Positions 52,071 to 60,320 of a DNA stretch of 64,000 nucleotides are shown piece by piece. Origin of the DNA: Jejubacter sp036620675 (GTDB lineage Bacteria; Pseudomonadota; Gammaproteobacteria; Enterobacterales; Enterobacteriaceae). The DNA is taken from the NCBI GenBank assembly GCA_036620675.1, contig JAZHEE010000014.1. One strand, 5' to 3'. A model generated the notes under the pieces. It was not told the origin of the DNA, ran no database searches, and saw only the letters and a list, made by a program, of their open reading frames with translations. Position 1 is the first letter of the stretch, and each line of letters starts with the position of its first letter. Made by a program: the position numbers and the translations under genes.

Positions 52071-52264
52071 TTTTCTGTTTCCTCCCCGAACGCCCGCACA
52101 CAAATAAAATTTGCATCACGTGAAAATTTATCGACCTTTCTTAACCATGCTTTCCCCGCCTCCTGACATGTGTACTTACCGCCTATTTCCGCCGTAGATA
52201 TCGCCGTGCCAGTCGTCAAAACCAGCGTTATTATCAGAATAAAACCATTCATCTTAAAGCTCAT
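52067..52264 (-). CDS. Small secreted protein, unknown
   Basis: 65 residues (61 if the second ATG at 52252 is used). An N-terminal signal peptide, MNGFILIITLVLTTGTAIST, precedes a ~40-residue mature part, GGKYTCQEAGKAWLRKVDK, with two cysteines (also NFICVRAF). No lipobox. Its stop overlaps the start of the 81-residue gene, so they form an operon. It begins two nt from the divergent integrase start, so its own promoter must overlap the integrase N-terminal sequence or lie within it. Confidence 0.6.
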   Translation of the reverse strand: MSFKMNGFILIITLVLTTGTAISTAEIGGKYTCQEAGKAWLRKVDKFSRDANFICVRAFGEETEK

Positions 52265-52266
52265 TT

Positions 52267-53202
52267 ATGTCGAGAATTCCGCCACTCATCAGGGGCCGGA
52301 TAGCGGAAGCTGTCGCATTTGAGCGCCACACAATAGCCAATTCTGCGCAAAAAGAATGGGCGGGAAAGAAAACAGACCGCCGGACACTTACCGAGCTTCT
52401 GGATAAGTGGTGGAAATACCACGGCGAAAACCATGAGCATGGCAAGAAAGAGAAAGGGCACCTGATGAAGACCATAGAGGTTATCGGTGATATTGCTGTC
52501 AACAGACTGAGCAAGCGTGAGCTGATGGAATACCGCTCAAGCAGGATTCGCGCCGGTATCAGTGCAGCAACAATAAACCGGGACATCTACAGGCTGTCAG
52601 GAATGTTTACCAGGCTGATACAGTTTGAAGAATTTTCCGGGCCCAATCCCGTTCACGGATTGCCACCACTGACCGAAGATAACCCGGAAATGACATTCCT
52701 GGAGGAAAGGGAAATAGCCGCACTTCTCAACGTCCTGGAAGGTGACAAAATACTCGTCACGCTCCTGTGCCTGAGCACCGGCGGACGCCGGACAGAAGTT
52801 GTTACCCTTCGCCCCAGTCAGGTCATAAAAGGCCGGGTCACATTACTGAAAACAAAGAACGGGAAAAAGCGCACGGTTCCCATTTCTCCGGAGCTTGAGA
52901 AAAAGGTAAAAAGCGAGGCAAGCGCCTCTCTGTTCAGTGTTGATCATGAGAAGTTTTGCGAGAAGCTACGCAGCGTACAGCACGACCTGCCCGTCGGCCA
53001 GGCAACGCATATTTTACGGCATACGTTCGCAAGCCATTTCATGATGAACGGAGGCAACATAATCGCATTGCAGCAGATTCTGGGGCACGCCAGCATTAAC
53101 CAGATGATGGTCTATGCTCATCTAACCCCGACTATTTACAAATGCGGTTACACTAAGTCCATGGAAGGGAGAACAGGAGTCTCCACACTCCAGAGCCATT
53201 AA
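52267..53202 (+). pseudogene. int: P2-type tyrosine integrase, N-terminally short
   Basis: Site-specific recombinase. 311 residues; from EAVAFERHTIANSAQKEW onward it follows P2 Int (337 residues). Catalytic residues are all present: Arg174 in LSTGGRRTE, the Lys in LLKTKNGKKR, His248 and Arg251 in QATHILRHTFASHF, His274 in ILGHAS and Tyr283 in MMVYAHL. The first ~30 residues, which in P2 bind the att arm sites, are replaced by MSRIPPLIRGRI, and no upstream frame supplies them. So recombination is probably impaired. C-terminal tail also differs from P2. Kept as pseudogene, although the reading frame is open. Confidence 0.8.
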
Positions 53203-53272
53203 AACTATCCCAGATCATTCAGCCATAGCTAACTAACTGAATGTGCTTGACCAGAGTTGTAAATGACTGATA

Positions 53273-53328
53273 AAAAAAACCCCGCTAAAAGCGGGGGAAG
53301 ACAGGGATGGTGTCTATGGCAAGGAAAA
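53273..53328 (-). ncRNA. cpxQ: CpxQ small RNA from the cpxP 3' UTR, with terminator
   Basis: The minus strand reads TTTTCCTTGCCATAGACACC, ATCCCTGTCTTCC and the stem CCCCGC-TTTT-AGCGGGG with T8 (53273-53296). The first part is nearly identical to CpxQ of Salmonella and E. coli, an Hfq-bound RNA of about 58 nt cut from cpxP mRNA by RNase E. It represses inner-membrane and periplasmic proteins under envelope stress. The 5' end is placed by that similarity. Confidence 0.9.
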
Positions 53329-53336
53329 CAGGTTTG

Positions 53337-53846
53337 TTACTGGTGACGCTGATTACCGCTGCTACTAAGCCGTAATCCGGAACTCGGTTTCATCTCCGCC
53401 AGGTCGCGCAGTTGCTCCATACGCTGACGGTGCTTATCGTTTAAAATCGCCTGCTGCTCAGGCGTTAGCAGGTGGAACATCTGGTTGCGAACCTTAGCCA
53501 TTTCGACCTGGCGCTTAACCTGTTCCTGAGCCATTTTTTCGGCCTGAGCGCGTACGGCGCTTTCGTCAAATTTTTTGGCAGTGACCAGCTTATGCATGGT
53601 CTCGATTTCGCTAACATTAACAGGCGATTTTTCATGTCTGGCCTGTTGCATGAGATCGCGCAACTGTTGGCGCTGGTGTTCAGTTAAACTAATGCCGTCA
53701 AACATATGGCCCTGAACACTACTGTTTTGAGGCACCAGGACGCTGTCGGAATGCCAGTCACCACTCTTGATGGCTTCAGCAGCCTGGCCGGTAACCGCCG
53801 TTAGTGCCAGCGTCGAGGCCATGACGGCAGTGGTAACAATGCGCAT
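53337..53846 (-). CDS. cpxP: Periplasmic Cpx repressor/chaperone CpxP
   Basis: Periplasmic protein that damps CpxA signalling and helps degrade misfolded pilins. 169 residues from [11 protein letters not shown] (E. coli 166); a GTG one codon earlier is unlikely. Signal peptide ending VTGQAAEA, then the two LTxxQ motifs ([19 protein letters not shown] and [13 protein letters not shown]) that define the family. Divergent from cpxRA over a CpxR box. Its 3' UTR gives CpxQ. Confidence 0.95.
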   Translation of the reverse strand: MRIVTTAVMASTLALTAVTGQAAEAIKSGDWHSDSVLVPQNSSVQGHMFDGISLTEHQRQQLRDLMQQARHEKSPVNVSEIETMHKLVTAKKFDESAVRAQAEKMAQEQVKRQVEMAKVRNQMFHLLTPEQQAILNDKHRQRMEQLRDLAEMKPSSGLRLSSSGNQRHQ

Positions 53847-53927
53847 CACTTAACTCCCAAATCATGTTGTGCTGCGATTCAACGAGAGCCAGTCTACGAT
53901 TCTCGCTGCAAACAAGCGTCAGGGGGT

Positions 53928-53942
53928 GTAAAACAACGTAAA
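53928..53942. promoter_or_regulatory. CpxR box in the cpxP-cpxR divergent promoter
   Basis: GTAAA-ACAAC-GTAAA is a perfect match to the CpxR site GTAAA-N5-GTAAA, located between the two start codons. It should activate cpxP strongly and cpxRA by autoregulation. Confidence 0.92.
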
Positions 53943-53995
53943 GTCATGGATTAGCCGTGCTGGATGACGTAATTTCTGCCTCGGAGGTATTAAAA

Positions 53996-54694
53996 ATGAA
54001 TAAAATCCTGTTAGTCGATGATGATAAAGAGCTGACTTCCCTGCTAAAGGAATTGCTCGACATGGAAGGCTTTAACGTGCTTGTCGCGCATGATGGCGAA
54101 CAGGCTCTCGACCTCCTGGATGATAGCATTGACCTGCTTTTGCTCGACGTGATGATGCCGAAGAAGAACGGTATCGATACGCTTAAAGAGCTACGACAGA
54201 CACATCAAACGCCGGTTATCATGTTGACCGCACGCGGTAGCGAACTGGATCGTGTTCTCGGCCTGGAGCTGGGCGCGGATGACTATCTGCCGAAACCGTT
54301 TAACGATCGCGAACTGGTGGCCCGTATTCGCGCGATTCTGCGTCGCTCTCACTGGAGCGAACAGCAGAGCAGCGAAGCCAGCGGCTCTCCGACGCTGGAA
54401 GTGGACGCCCTGAGTCTGAACCCCGGCCGCCAGGAAGCCAGCTTCGAAGGCCAGACTCTGGAGCTGACCGGCACCGAATTCACCCTGCTGTACCTGCTGG
54501 CGCAGCATCTGGGCCAGGTTGTCTCCCGCGAGCACCTGAGCCAGGAAGTGCTGGGTAAACGCCTGACGCCGTTCGATCGCGCTATCGACATGCACATTTC
54601 GAACCTGCGTCGCAAACTACCTGAGCGTAAGGATGGCCAGCCGTGGTTTAAAACCCTGCGTGGACGAGGCTACCTGATGGTATCCGCTTCATGA
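53996..54694 (+). CDS. cpxR: Envelope stress response regulator CpxR
   Basis: OmpR-family response regulator. 232 residues from MNKILLVDDDKELTSLL, as in E. coli; an in-frame extension from 53957 is rejected. Acidic pocket DDD near residue 8-10, phospho-acceptor Asp in LLLLDVMMPKKNG (residue 51), switch Thr and Lys in MLTARGS and LPKPFNDREL. C-terminal winged helix with LTGTEFTLLYLLAQHLGQVVS and DMHISNLRRKL. Overlaps cpxA by four nt. Confidence 0.97.
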   Translation: MNKILLVDDDKELTSLLKELLDMEGFNVLVAHDGEQALDLLDDSIDLLLLDVMMPKKNGIDTLKELRQTHQTPVIMLTARGSELDRVLGLELGADDYLPKPFNDRELVARIRAILRRSHWSEQQSSEASGSPTLEVDALSLNPGRQEASFEGQTLELTGTEFTLLYLLAQHLGQVVSREHLSQEVLGKRLTPFDRAIDMHISNLRRKLPERKDGQPWFKTLRGRGYLMVSAS

Positions 54695-56064
54695 TAAGTA
54701 GCCTTACGGCGCGTATTTTTGCCATATTCTGGCTGACCCTAGCGCTGGTGTTAATGCTGGTACTAATGTTGCCCAAGCTGGATTCCCGTCAGATGACTGA
54801 GCTGATGGAAAGCGAGCACCGTCAGGGCATTATGATTGAACAGCACGTGGAAGCGGAACTGGCAAACGATCCCCCAAACGATCTGATGTGGTGGCGTCGT
54901 CTGTTCCGCGCCATTGATAAATGGGCTCCCCCCGGGCAGCGCCTGTTGCTGGTGACAAGCGAAGGGCGAGTCATCGGCGCCCAGCGTAACGAAATGCAGA
55001 TTATCCGCAACTTTATCGGTCAGGCGGACAACGCCGATCACCCCCAGAAGAAAAAATATGGCCGCGTTGAGCTGGTCGGCCCCTTCTCGGTGCGTGACGG
55101 CGAAGACAACTATCAGCTCTACCTGATCCGCCCGGCCAGCAGTTCGCAATCCGACTTTATTAACCTGCTGTTCGATCGTCCGCTGCTGCTGCTTATCGTC
55201 ACCATGCTGGTTAGCGCGCCGCTGCTGCTCTGGCTGGCCTGGAGTCTGGCGAAACCGGCCCGTAAGCTAAAGAATGCCGCCGATGAAGTGGCCCAGGGCA
55301 ACCTGCGTCAGCATCCTGAACTGGAAGCGGGCCCCCAGGAATTCCTGGCCGCGGGCGCCAGCTTTAACCAGATGATCACCGCGCTGGAGCGCATGATGAC
55401 CAGCCAGCAGCGGCTGCTGTCGGATATCTCCCACGAACTGCGCACGCCCCTTACTCGCCTGCAGTTAGGCACGGCTCTGCTACGTCGCCGCAGCGGCGAA
55501 AGTAAAGAGCTGGAGCGAATAGAAACCGAAGCGCAGCGTCTGGACAGCATGATCAACGATCTGCTGGTCATGTCCCGCAGCCAGCAGAAAAACGCGCTGG
55601 TCAGCGAAACGCTCAAGGCTAATCAGCTATGGGCGGAAATGCTGGATAACGCCGCCTTTGAAGCCGAACAGAAAGGGAAAACGTTTGAGATAACCTATCC
55701 GCCTGGCCCATGGCAGATTTATGGCAACCGCAATGCGCTGGAAAGCGCGCTGGAAAATATCGTTCGTAACGCGTTGCGCTATTCGCATACCAAAATCGCG
55801 GTTAACTTCTCGGTGGACAACCAGGGTATCACCGTTACCGTGGACGACGATGGCCCGGGCGTCAGTCCGGAAGATCGCGAACAGATCTTCCGCCCGTTCT
55901 TCCGCACCGATGAAGCGCGGGATCGCGAATCAGGTGGTACCGGCCTGGGCCTGGCCATTGTAGAAACCGCCGTACAGCAGCATCGCGGCTGGGTTAAGGC
56001 CGACGACAGCCCGCTGGGCGGCCTGCGCCTGACGCTCTGGCTGCCGCTCTACCAGCGAACCTGA
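54691..56064 (+). CDS. cpxA: Envelope stress sensor kinase/phosphatase CpxA
   Basis: Inner-membrane histidine kinase. 457 residues as in E. coli. Membrane segment 1 ([18 protein letters not shown]), periplasmic sensor domain to about residue 160, membrane segment 2 ([19 protein letters not shown]), HAMP, then the H-box [15 protein letters not shown] (His about 248). N-box [11 protein letters not shown] and G-boxes DDDGPGV and GGTGLGLAI follow. Translation coupled to cpxR by ATGA overlap. Downstream is trmL rather than the E. coli neighbours. Confidence 0.97.
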   Translation: MISSLTARIFAIFWLTLALVLMLVLMLPKLDSRQMTELMESEHRQGIMIEQHVEAELANDPPNDLMWWRRLFRAIDKWAPPGQRLLLVTSEGRVIGAQRNEMQIIRNFIGQADNADHPQKKKYGRVELVGPFSVRDGEDNYQLYLIRPASSSQSDFINLLFDRPLLLLIVTMLVSAPLLLWLAWSLAKPARKLKNAADEVAQGNLRQHPELEAGPQEFLAAGASFNQMITALERMMTSQQRLLSDISHELRTPLTRLQLGTALLRRRSGESKELERIETEAQRLDSMINDLLVMSRSQQKNALVSETLKANQLWAEMLDNAAFEAEQKGKTFEITYPPGPWQIYGNRNALESALENIVRNALRYSHTKIAVNFSVDNQGITVTVDDDGPGVSPEDREQIFRPFFRTDEARDRESGGTGLGLAIVETAVQQHRGWVKADDSPLGGLRLTLWLPLYQRT

Positions 56065-56070
56065 CGCTAT

Positions 56071-56139
56071 GCCCTCTCCGCCAGGGGAGGGCATACAGCT
56101 CAAAAACCTGCTATCCTTGGCCCCCTTCCAGAAGGGGGC
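56071..56139 (+). promoter_or_regulatory. Two hairpins between cpxA and trmL; the second covers the trmL ribosome site
   Basis: GCCCTCTCC-GCCA-GGGGAGGGC (56071-56092) is a palindromic repeat-like stem without T-run. GCCCCCTTC-CA-GAAGGGGGC (56120-56139) is a perfect nine-pair stem whose 3' arm AAGGGGGC ends four nt before the trmL ATG, so the only G-rich Shine-Dalgarno is locked in the stem unless melted. Confidence 0.7.
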
Positions 56140-56143
56140 ATCC

Positions 56144-56623
56144 ATGCTGAATATCGTGTTATTTGAACCTGAAATCCCACCCAACACCGGCAATATCATC
56201 CGGCTATGCGCTAATACCGGCTTCCGGCTGCATATCATTGAGCCAACTGGCTTCACCTGGGATGATAAACGCCTGCGTCGCGCAGGGCTGGATTATCACG
56301 AATTCGCCGCAGTCAGCCGTCATCGCGACTATTCAGACTTTATTGAGAGCGAACACCCGCAGCGACTGTTTGCGCTGACCACCAAAGGAACGCCAGCTCA
56401 CAGCGCCGTAACGTATCAGGAGGGGGATTATTTGCTGTTCGGCCCTGAAACCCGCGGCCTGCCCGCCACTATTCTGGACGCGCTTGCGGCACAGCAGAAA
56501 ATTCGGATACCGATGATGCCAGACAGCCGCAGCATGAATCTGTCAAATGCCGTTTCGGTGGTGGTCTATGAAGCCTGGCGCCAGTTAGGATATCCTGGCG
56601 CCGTATTGCGGGAGACCGTCTGA
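56144..56623 (+). CDS. trmL: tRNA (cytidine/uridine-34, 2'-O)-methyltransferase TrmL
   Basis: SPOUT-family enzyme methylating the wobble ribose of two leucine tRNAs. 159 residues (E. coli 157) from [18 protein letters not shown]. The trefoil-knot SAM site is in [11 protein letters not shown] and [20 protein letters not shown]. The frame remains open 25 codons upstream through hairpins and is not used. Converges on cysE with a 19-bp gap. Confidence 0.95.
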   Translation: MLNIVLFEPEIPPNTGNIIRLCANTGFRLHIIEPTGFTWDDKRLRRAGLDYHEFAAVSRHRDYSDFIESEHPQRLFALTTKGTPAHSAVTYQEGDYLLFGPETRGLPATILDALAAQQKIRIPMMPDSRSMNLSNAVSVVVYEAWRQLGYPGAVLRETV

Positions 56624-56642
56624 CTCCGTAGCGGCAACGAGC

Positions 56643-57464
56643 TCAGATACCATCACCGTATTCGAAGCCATTCCAGTTGCCGTTAAAGTGCTGGTCCATA
56701 TCCATCGATGGCTTCTCGCTACCGGGTTTTCCGACGATACGCGCCGGAACGCCCGCTGCAGTGGTATGAGGCGGAACCGGCTGAAGTACCACAGAGCCCG
56801 CGCCGATCTTGGCACCACGCCCCACTTCGATATTGCCAAGCACTTTGGCCCCCGCGCCAATCATGACGCCTTCGCGAATCTTCGGATGGCGATCGCCGCT
56901 GGTCTTACCGGTACCGCCCAGGGTGACCGACTGCAGAATAGAGACATCGTTTTCAATGACTGCGGTTTCGCCTACCACAATGCCCGTCGCATGATCGAGC
57001 ATGATTCCCCGGCCAATTTTCGCCGCCGGATGAATATCGACCTGGAAGGAGACAGAAACCTGATTTTGCAGGAAAATCGCCAGTGCCCGGCGCCCCTGCT
57101 TCCACAGCCAGTGACCAATACGATGCGCCTGCAGGGCATGGAATCCTTTAAGATAGAGCAGCGGCGTGGAGTACTTATCTACCGCCGGATCGCGGGTGCG
57201 TACCGCCTGAATATCGCAGGCGGCTGCGGCGATCATCTGTGGGTCGGCCGCATAGGCTTCTTCCACCATCTCGCGAATGGCGATGGCAGGCATAATCGGC
57301 GACGCCAGCTTATTCGCCAGCATATAGCTCAACGCACTACCGAGACTTTCGTGTTTTAGCAGCGTTGCGTGATAGAAACTGGCCAGCATCGGCTCACAAT
57401 CGGCCAGCGCCCGGGCTTCGGCTTTGATGTTATTCCAGACCAGTTCGACTTCTTCACACAACAT
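56643..57464 (-). CDS. cysE: Serine O-acetyltransferase CysE
   Basis: Makes O-acetylserine, the first step in cysteine synthesis and the inducer source for CysB. 273 residues from MLCEEVELVWNNIKAEA, the E. coli length. N-terminal helical domain, then left-handed beta-helix hexapeptide repeats (IHPAAKIGRGIMLDHATGI to IGAGAKVLGNIEVGRGA), catalytic His in DHATG and the C-terminal FEYGDGI that docks into CysK. The palindromic repeat copy lies upstream, between it and gpsA, so it may use its own promoter. Confidence 0.97.
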   Translation of the reverse strand: MLCEEVELVWNNIKAEARALADCEPMLASFYHATLLKHESLGSALSYMLANKLASPIMPAIAIREMVEEAYAADPQMIAAAACDIQAVRTRDPAVDKYSTPLLYLKGFHALQAHRIGHWLWKQGRRALAIFLQNQVSVSFQVDIHPAAKIGRGIMLDHATGIVVGETAVIENDVSILQSVTLGGTGKTSGDRHPKIREGVMIGAGAKVLGNIEVGRGAKIGAGSVVLQPVPPHTTAAGVPARIVGKPGSEKPSMDMDQHFNGNWNGFEYGDGI

Positions 57465-57530
57465 TGCTCTCTCCAGACAAAAACAGCGGCTCTGACGATC
57501 CCGTACGCAATCGCCTGGCCGCATGATTAT

Positions 57531-57728
57531 ACCCGTCATACTTCAAGCTGCAGGTGCGTTGGCTACATTCAGTTATTCGCCCCATCCCTGGGCCTCACCC
57601 TTTCAGGGCCGCACTAAAGTGCGTTCAAATCTGTTCCTGACAGATTTGTCACCCCGGTCACATAGTACGGCTATGTGACCGGGGATTCACTCCCTTGCCG
57701 CCTTCCTGCAACTCGAATTATTGAGGGT
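57531..57728. repeat. Full-length palindromic repeat element between gpsA and cysE
   Basis: About 198 bp bounded by imperfect inverted ends: left ACCCGTCATACTTCAAGCTG (57531-), right end reading inward ACCCTCAATAATTCGAGTTG (57728-). Inside is a perfect 14-bp stem, CCCCGGTCACATAG-TACGG-CTATGTGACCGGGG (57652-57684), and smaller stems GCACT/AGTGC and AATCTGT/ACAGATT. The sbp insertion is a shorter copy. No coding capacity. Similar palindromic repeats are, as I recall, dispersed in several enterobacterial genera. Confidence 0.88.
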
Positions 57729-57747
57729 ATATATGATTTGCGCTCCG

Positions 57748-58761
57748 TTAGTGACTCTCGTCCTTACGCGCACGACCCAGTAGCGTTAATGCTGCCTCGC
57801 GCGCATTTTTTCCGCAATACAATACCTGATAAATTTCCTCGGTTATTGGCATTTCAACACCACAGCGGGCCGCCAGTTCGCGCACCTCTTTGGTATTGCG
57901 ATAGCCTTCCACCACCTGACCTATCTGCTGCTGGGCGCTGTCGACGTCTGCCCCCTGCCCCAGCTGCATACCGAAACGTCGGTTTCGCGACTGGTTATCG
58001 GTACAGGTCAACACCAGATCGCCCAGGCCGGCCATCCCCATAAAGGTAGCGGGATCGGCGCCCAGGGCGCTTCCAAGACGCGACATTTCTGCCAGCCCGC
58101 GGGTAATCAATGCAGTACGGGCATTAGCGCCGAAGCCGATGCCGTCGGACATCCCGGCGCCAATCGCGATGACGTTTTTCACCGCACCGCCCAACTGTAC
58201 GCCGATAAAGTCGTGATTACGATAGACGCGAAAACTCTTGCCACAGTGCAATAACGCCTGCAAATCGCTGGCGAATCCGTCATCGGTCGCCGCAACGGCA
58301 ATCGCCGTTGGTAGCCCCGCAGCCAGCTCTTTAGCGAAGGTCGGCCCGGAAATCACCGCCAGCGGAATCTGGCTGCCCAGCACTTCACGCGCCACATCCT
58401 GCAGCAGACGGCCGGTATCGGCCTCCAGTCCTTTGGTCGCCCAGACCAGACGAGCGTCAGCGCGAAGCCACGGCTGGATATTCCCTAATACCTCACCAAA
58501 TACGTGGCTTGGCACCACCACCAGAATATCGCGACTGGCGGCGAGTGCCGTAGCAAGGTCGCTTTCAAGGTGCAGGGTATCGGGAAAAGGAACATCAGGA
58601 AGGAAGGCTGCATTACAGCGATCGTGCTGCAGCGTTGAGATATGGTTGGGATCGTGCCCCCACAGAACGACGTCGTGACCGTTCCTTGCGAGAGTGATGG
58701 CGAGAGCGGTGCCGTAAGAGCCGGCACCGATCACTGTCATTGAGGCATTAATGGTGTTCAT
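57748..58761 (-). CDS. gpsA: Glycerol-3-phosphate dehydrogenase [NAD(P)+] GpsA
   Basis: Makes sn-glycerol-3-phosphate for phospholipids. 337 residues (E. coli 339). Rossmann [17 protein letters not shown], the WATKGLE and [13 protein letters not shown] blocks, catalytic Lys in [14 protein letters not shown], and [12 protein letters not shown]. Its ATG overlaps the secB stop (TGATG), so it is coupled to secB. Confidence 0.97.
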   Translation of the reverse strand: MNTINASMTVIGAGSYGTALAITLARNGHDVVLWGHDPNHISTLQHDRCNAAFLPDVPFPDTLHLESDLATALAASRDILVVVPSHVFGEVLGNIQPWLRADARLVWATKGLEADTGRLLQDVAREVLGSQIPLAVISGPTFAKELAAGLPTAIAVAATDDGFASDLQALLHCGKSFRVYRNHDFIGVQLGGAVKNVIAIGAGMSDGIGFGANARTALITRGLAEMSRLGSALGADPATFMGMAGLGDLVLTCTDNQSRNRRFGMQLGQGADVDSAQQQIGQVVEGYRNTKEVRELAARCGVEMPITEEIYQVLYCGKNAREAALTLLGRARKDESH

Positions 58762-59231
58762 CAGGCATCCTGATGTTCTTGCTCACCTGCTTCGCCAGAC
58801 TGCTGCTGTAAGTAGTTCATAAACAGCGCATCAAAGTTTACCGGCGCGAGGTTCAGCTGCGGGAAGGTACCGCGGGAAACCAGGCTCGTGATGCATTCAC
58901 GGGCGTACGGGAACAGAATGTTCGGGCAATAAGCGCCCAGACAGTGGGCCATCTGAGTCCCTTCGATACCGCTGATAGAGAAGATGCCTGCCTGCTGTAC
59001 TTCACACAGAAATGCAGTCTCTTCGCCCAGCGTCGCAGTCACGGTTACGCGCAGAACCACTTCATAGACATCGTCCGCCAGCTGGCTGGAGGCGGTATCC
59101 AGATCCAGTTTCACTTCCGGCTCCCACTCTTTCTGGAAGGTCTGAGGTGCATTCGGCGCTTCGAAGGAGATATCCTTCGTATAAACGCGCTGAATCTGGA
59201 AAGTCATTTCGGTGTTGTTTTGCTCTGACAT
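58761..59231 (-). CDS. secB: Protein-export chaperone SecB
   Basis: Tetrameric cytoplasmic chaperone holding preproteins for SecA. 156 residues (E. coli 155). Conserved [20 protein letters not shown], the strand [26 protein letters not shown], and [15 protein letters not shown] with the peptide groove. The C-terminal tail [10 protein letters not shown] differs somewhat from E. coli. Followed directly by gpsA, preceded by grxC and yibN on the same strand. Confidence 0.96.
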   Translation of the reverse strand: MSEQNNTEMTFQIQRVYTKDISFEAPNAPQTFQKEWEPEVKLDLDTASSQLADDVYEVVLRVTVTATLGEETAFLCEVQQAGIFSISGIEGTQMAHCLGAYCPNILFPYARECITSLVSRGTFPQLNLAPVNFDALFMNYLQQQSGEAGEQEHQDA

Positions 59232-59262
59232 AATTAACCCTTTACAGTAATGTCCTTAATAT

Positions 59263-59300
59263 CCTCGTCATACTTCAGGCCACGCCCGCGGCGCCTGCTT
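59263..59300. repeat. Possible remnant end of the palindromic repeat between secB and grxC
   Basis: CTCGTCATACTTCAGGC at about 59264-59280 resembles the left end of the 57531 element (CCCGTCATACTTCAAGC). The rest of the 125-bp spacer does not match, so this is at best a truncated copy. Confidence 0.4.
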
Positions 59301-59356
59301 TTCGCCGCCGCCAGACGCGACCGGAACGTTTCAGAGTGAGGTTCCAGGTGGCCGCA

Positions 59357-59608
59357 TCAGCGCAGCAGAGGGTCCAGCCCGCCGCGCGCATCCAGTGCGA
59401 ACAAATCATCGCAGCCGCCAATGTGCTGCGCATCAATAAAAATCTGCGGTACCGTGGTACGGCCGCTGCGTTCGATCATCTCTTCACGCTTTGCCGCATC
59501 GCCGTCGATGGGCAGCTCTTCAAAAGCGGCCCCTTTGCTTTCCAGCAGCGCTTTCGCGCGATGGCAAAACGGACAGGTAGCTTTAGTGTAAATTTCAATA
59601 TGGGCCAT
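59357..59608 (-). CDS. grxC: Glutaredoxin 3 GrxC
   Basis: Small thiol-disulfide oxidoreductase using glutathione. 83 residues as in E. coli. Active site YTKATCPFCHRAKALL (CPFC where E. coli has CPYC), the cis-Pro TTVPQIFI and the GSH-binding GGCDDLFALDARGGLD. Lies between yibN and secB. Confidence 0.96.
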   Translation of the reverse strand: MAHIEIYTKATCPFCHRAKALLESKGAAFEELPIDGDAAKREEMIERSGRTTVPQIFIDAQHIGGCDDLFALDARGGLDPLLR

Positions 59609-59631
59609 GAGCTCCCCCTCAATAAACTGAT

Positions 59632-60069
59632 TTATTTCCCCTTGCCACGTACCAGAGGCAGGTTTTCCCCGCTCCAGCCGGCAATGCCTTCTTTCAACAC
59701 GAAGACGCGCTCAAAACCGGCCTTATTCAGCAGACCGGCGGGATCCTGCGCGTTCACACCGTTGGCATCAACCATAATGATGGGGCTGGATTTGTGTTTT
59801 TCCAGTTCACCGAGGTTATTGTTTTTGATCTCGGCGGTCTGCAGGTTCAGCGCGCTGGGGATATGCCCTTTACGAAACTCGTCGCGGGTACGCAGATCCA
59901 CCACAATGGCGTCTTCTTTGTTGATCAGGCGCGTCGCTTCACCGCGGGTGATGACCTTCACTTTAGAGGTCAGTCCTTTAAACGTGGTGTACAGTACGGC
60001 CGCCAGTAGCGCGATCCACGCAATACTGAGTATGGGATGGCGACCAACGAATTGCATAATCTCTTGCAT
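59632..60069 (-). CDS. yibN: Membrane-anchored rhodanese-like protein YibN lacking the catalytic cysteine
   Basis: 145 residues from [15 protein letters not shown]. One N-terminal membrane helix ([18 protein letters not shown]), then a rhodanese fold: [20 protein letters not shown] and the C-terminal [22 protein letters not shown]. In the active-site loop, where E. coli YibN (from memory) has a cysteine (GMQCQEPA), the window encodes GVNAQDPA; the protein contains no cysteine at that point. So sulfurtransferase activity by the usual mechanism is not expected. Role unknown; probably cotranscribed with grxC and secB. Confidence 0.92.
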   Translation of the reverse strand: MQEIMQFVGRHPILSIAWIALLAAVLYTTFKGLTSKVKVITRGEATRLINKEDAIVVDLRTRDEFRKGHIPSALNLQTAEIKNNNLGELEKHKSSPIIMVDANGVNAQDPAGLLNKAGFERVFVLKEGIAGWSGENLPLVRGKGK

Positions 60070-60320
60070 GGGGGGTAACAACTCCCGACTGATGATGTAG
60101 ATGAAAAAACCCGTTGGGGAGTATACCTGCGCGCTGTGTCAAATACAGCCAGGGAGCAGGAGGTAATCGCGTTTCTGCGGCCTGTTACGTAAAAAAACCG
60201 TCATTCACCGAGGGATCTTCGCGATTCAGGCCCCTTTCTTTGATCTTCTGCGGCTATTTTTGCGTCGGGTCTGTAGTAAAGTTACGCCAATTTTTTATCT
60301 TTGACGTATGAGGTTTTGCA

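Larger units (their letters stand above)
48737..53202. mobile_element. Decayed P2-family prophage between fieF and cpxP
   Basis: Contents in order: truncated terminase small subunit (M), C-terminal piece of capsid gene (N), frameshifted portal gene (Q), a cos-like site, a toxin-immunity module, two small coupled genes, and an N-terminally short integrase. The orientation of M and N against Q and int is that of P2 read in reverse. O, P, the first part of N and the first part of Q were lost in one deletion; L through D (tail, lysis) and most early genes are gone. The fieF-cpxP gap is, as I recall, a P2-like insertion site in E. coli. No flanking direct repeats were found, so one att end was probably deleted. 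Confidence 0.9.

Noticed and set aside
53203..53272. Prophage attachment site next to int
   Set aside because: No direct repeat of this stretch could be found near the fieF end of the remnant, and the P2 core sequence as I remember it is not present.
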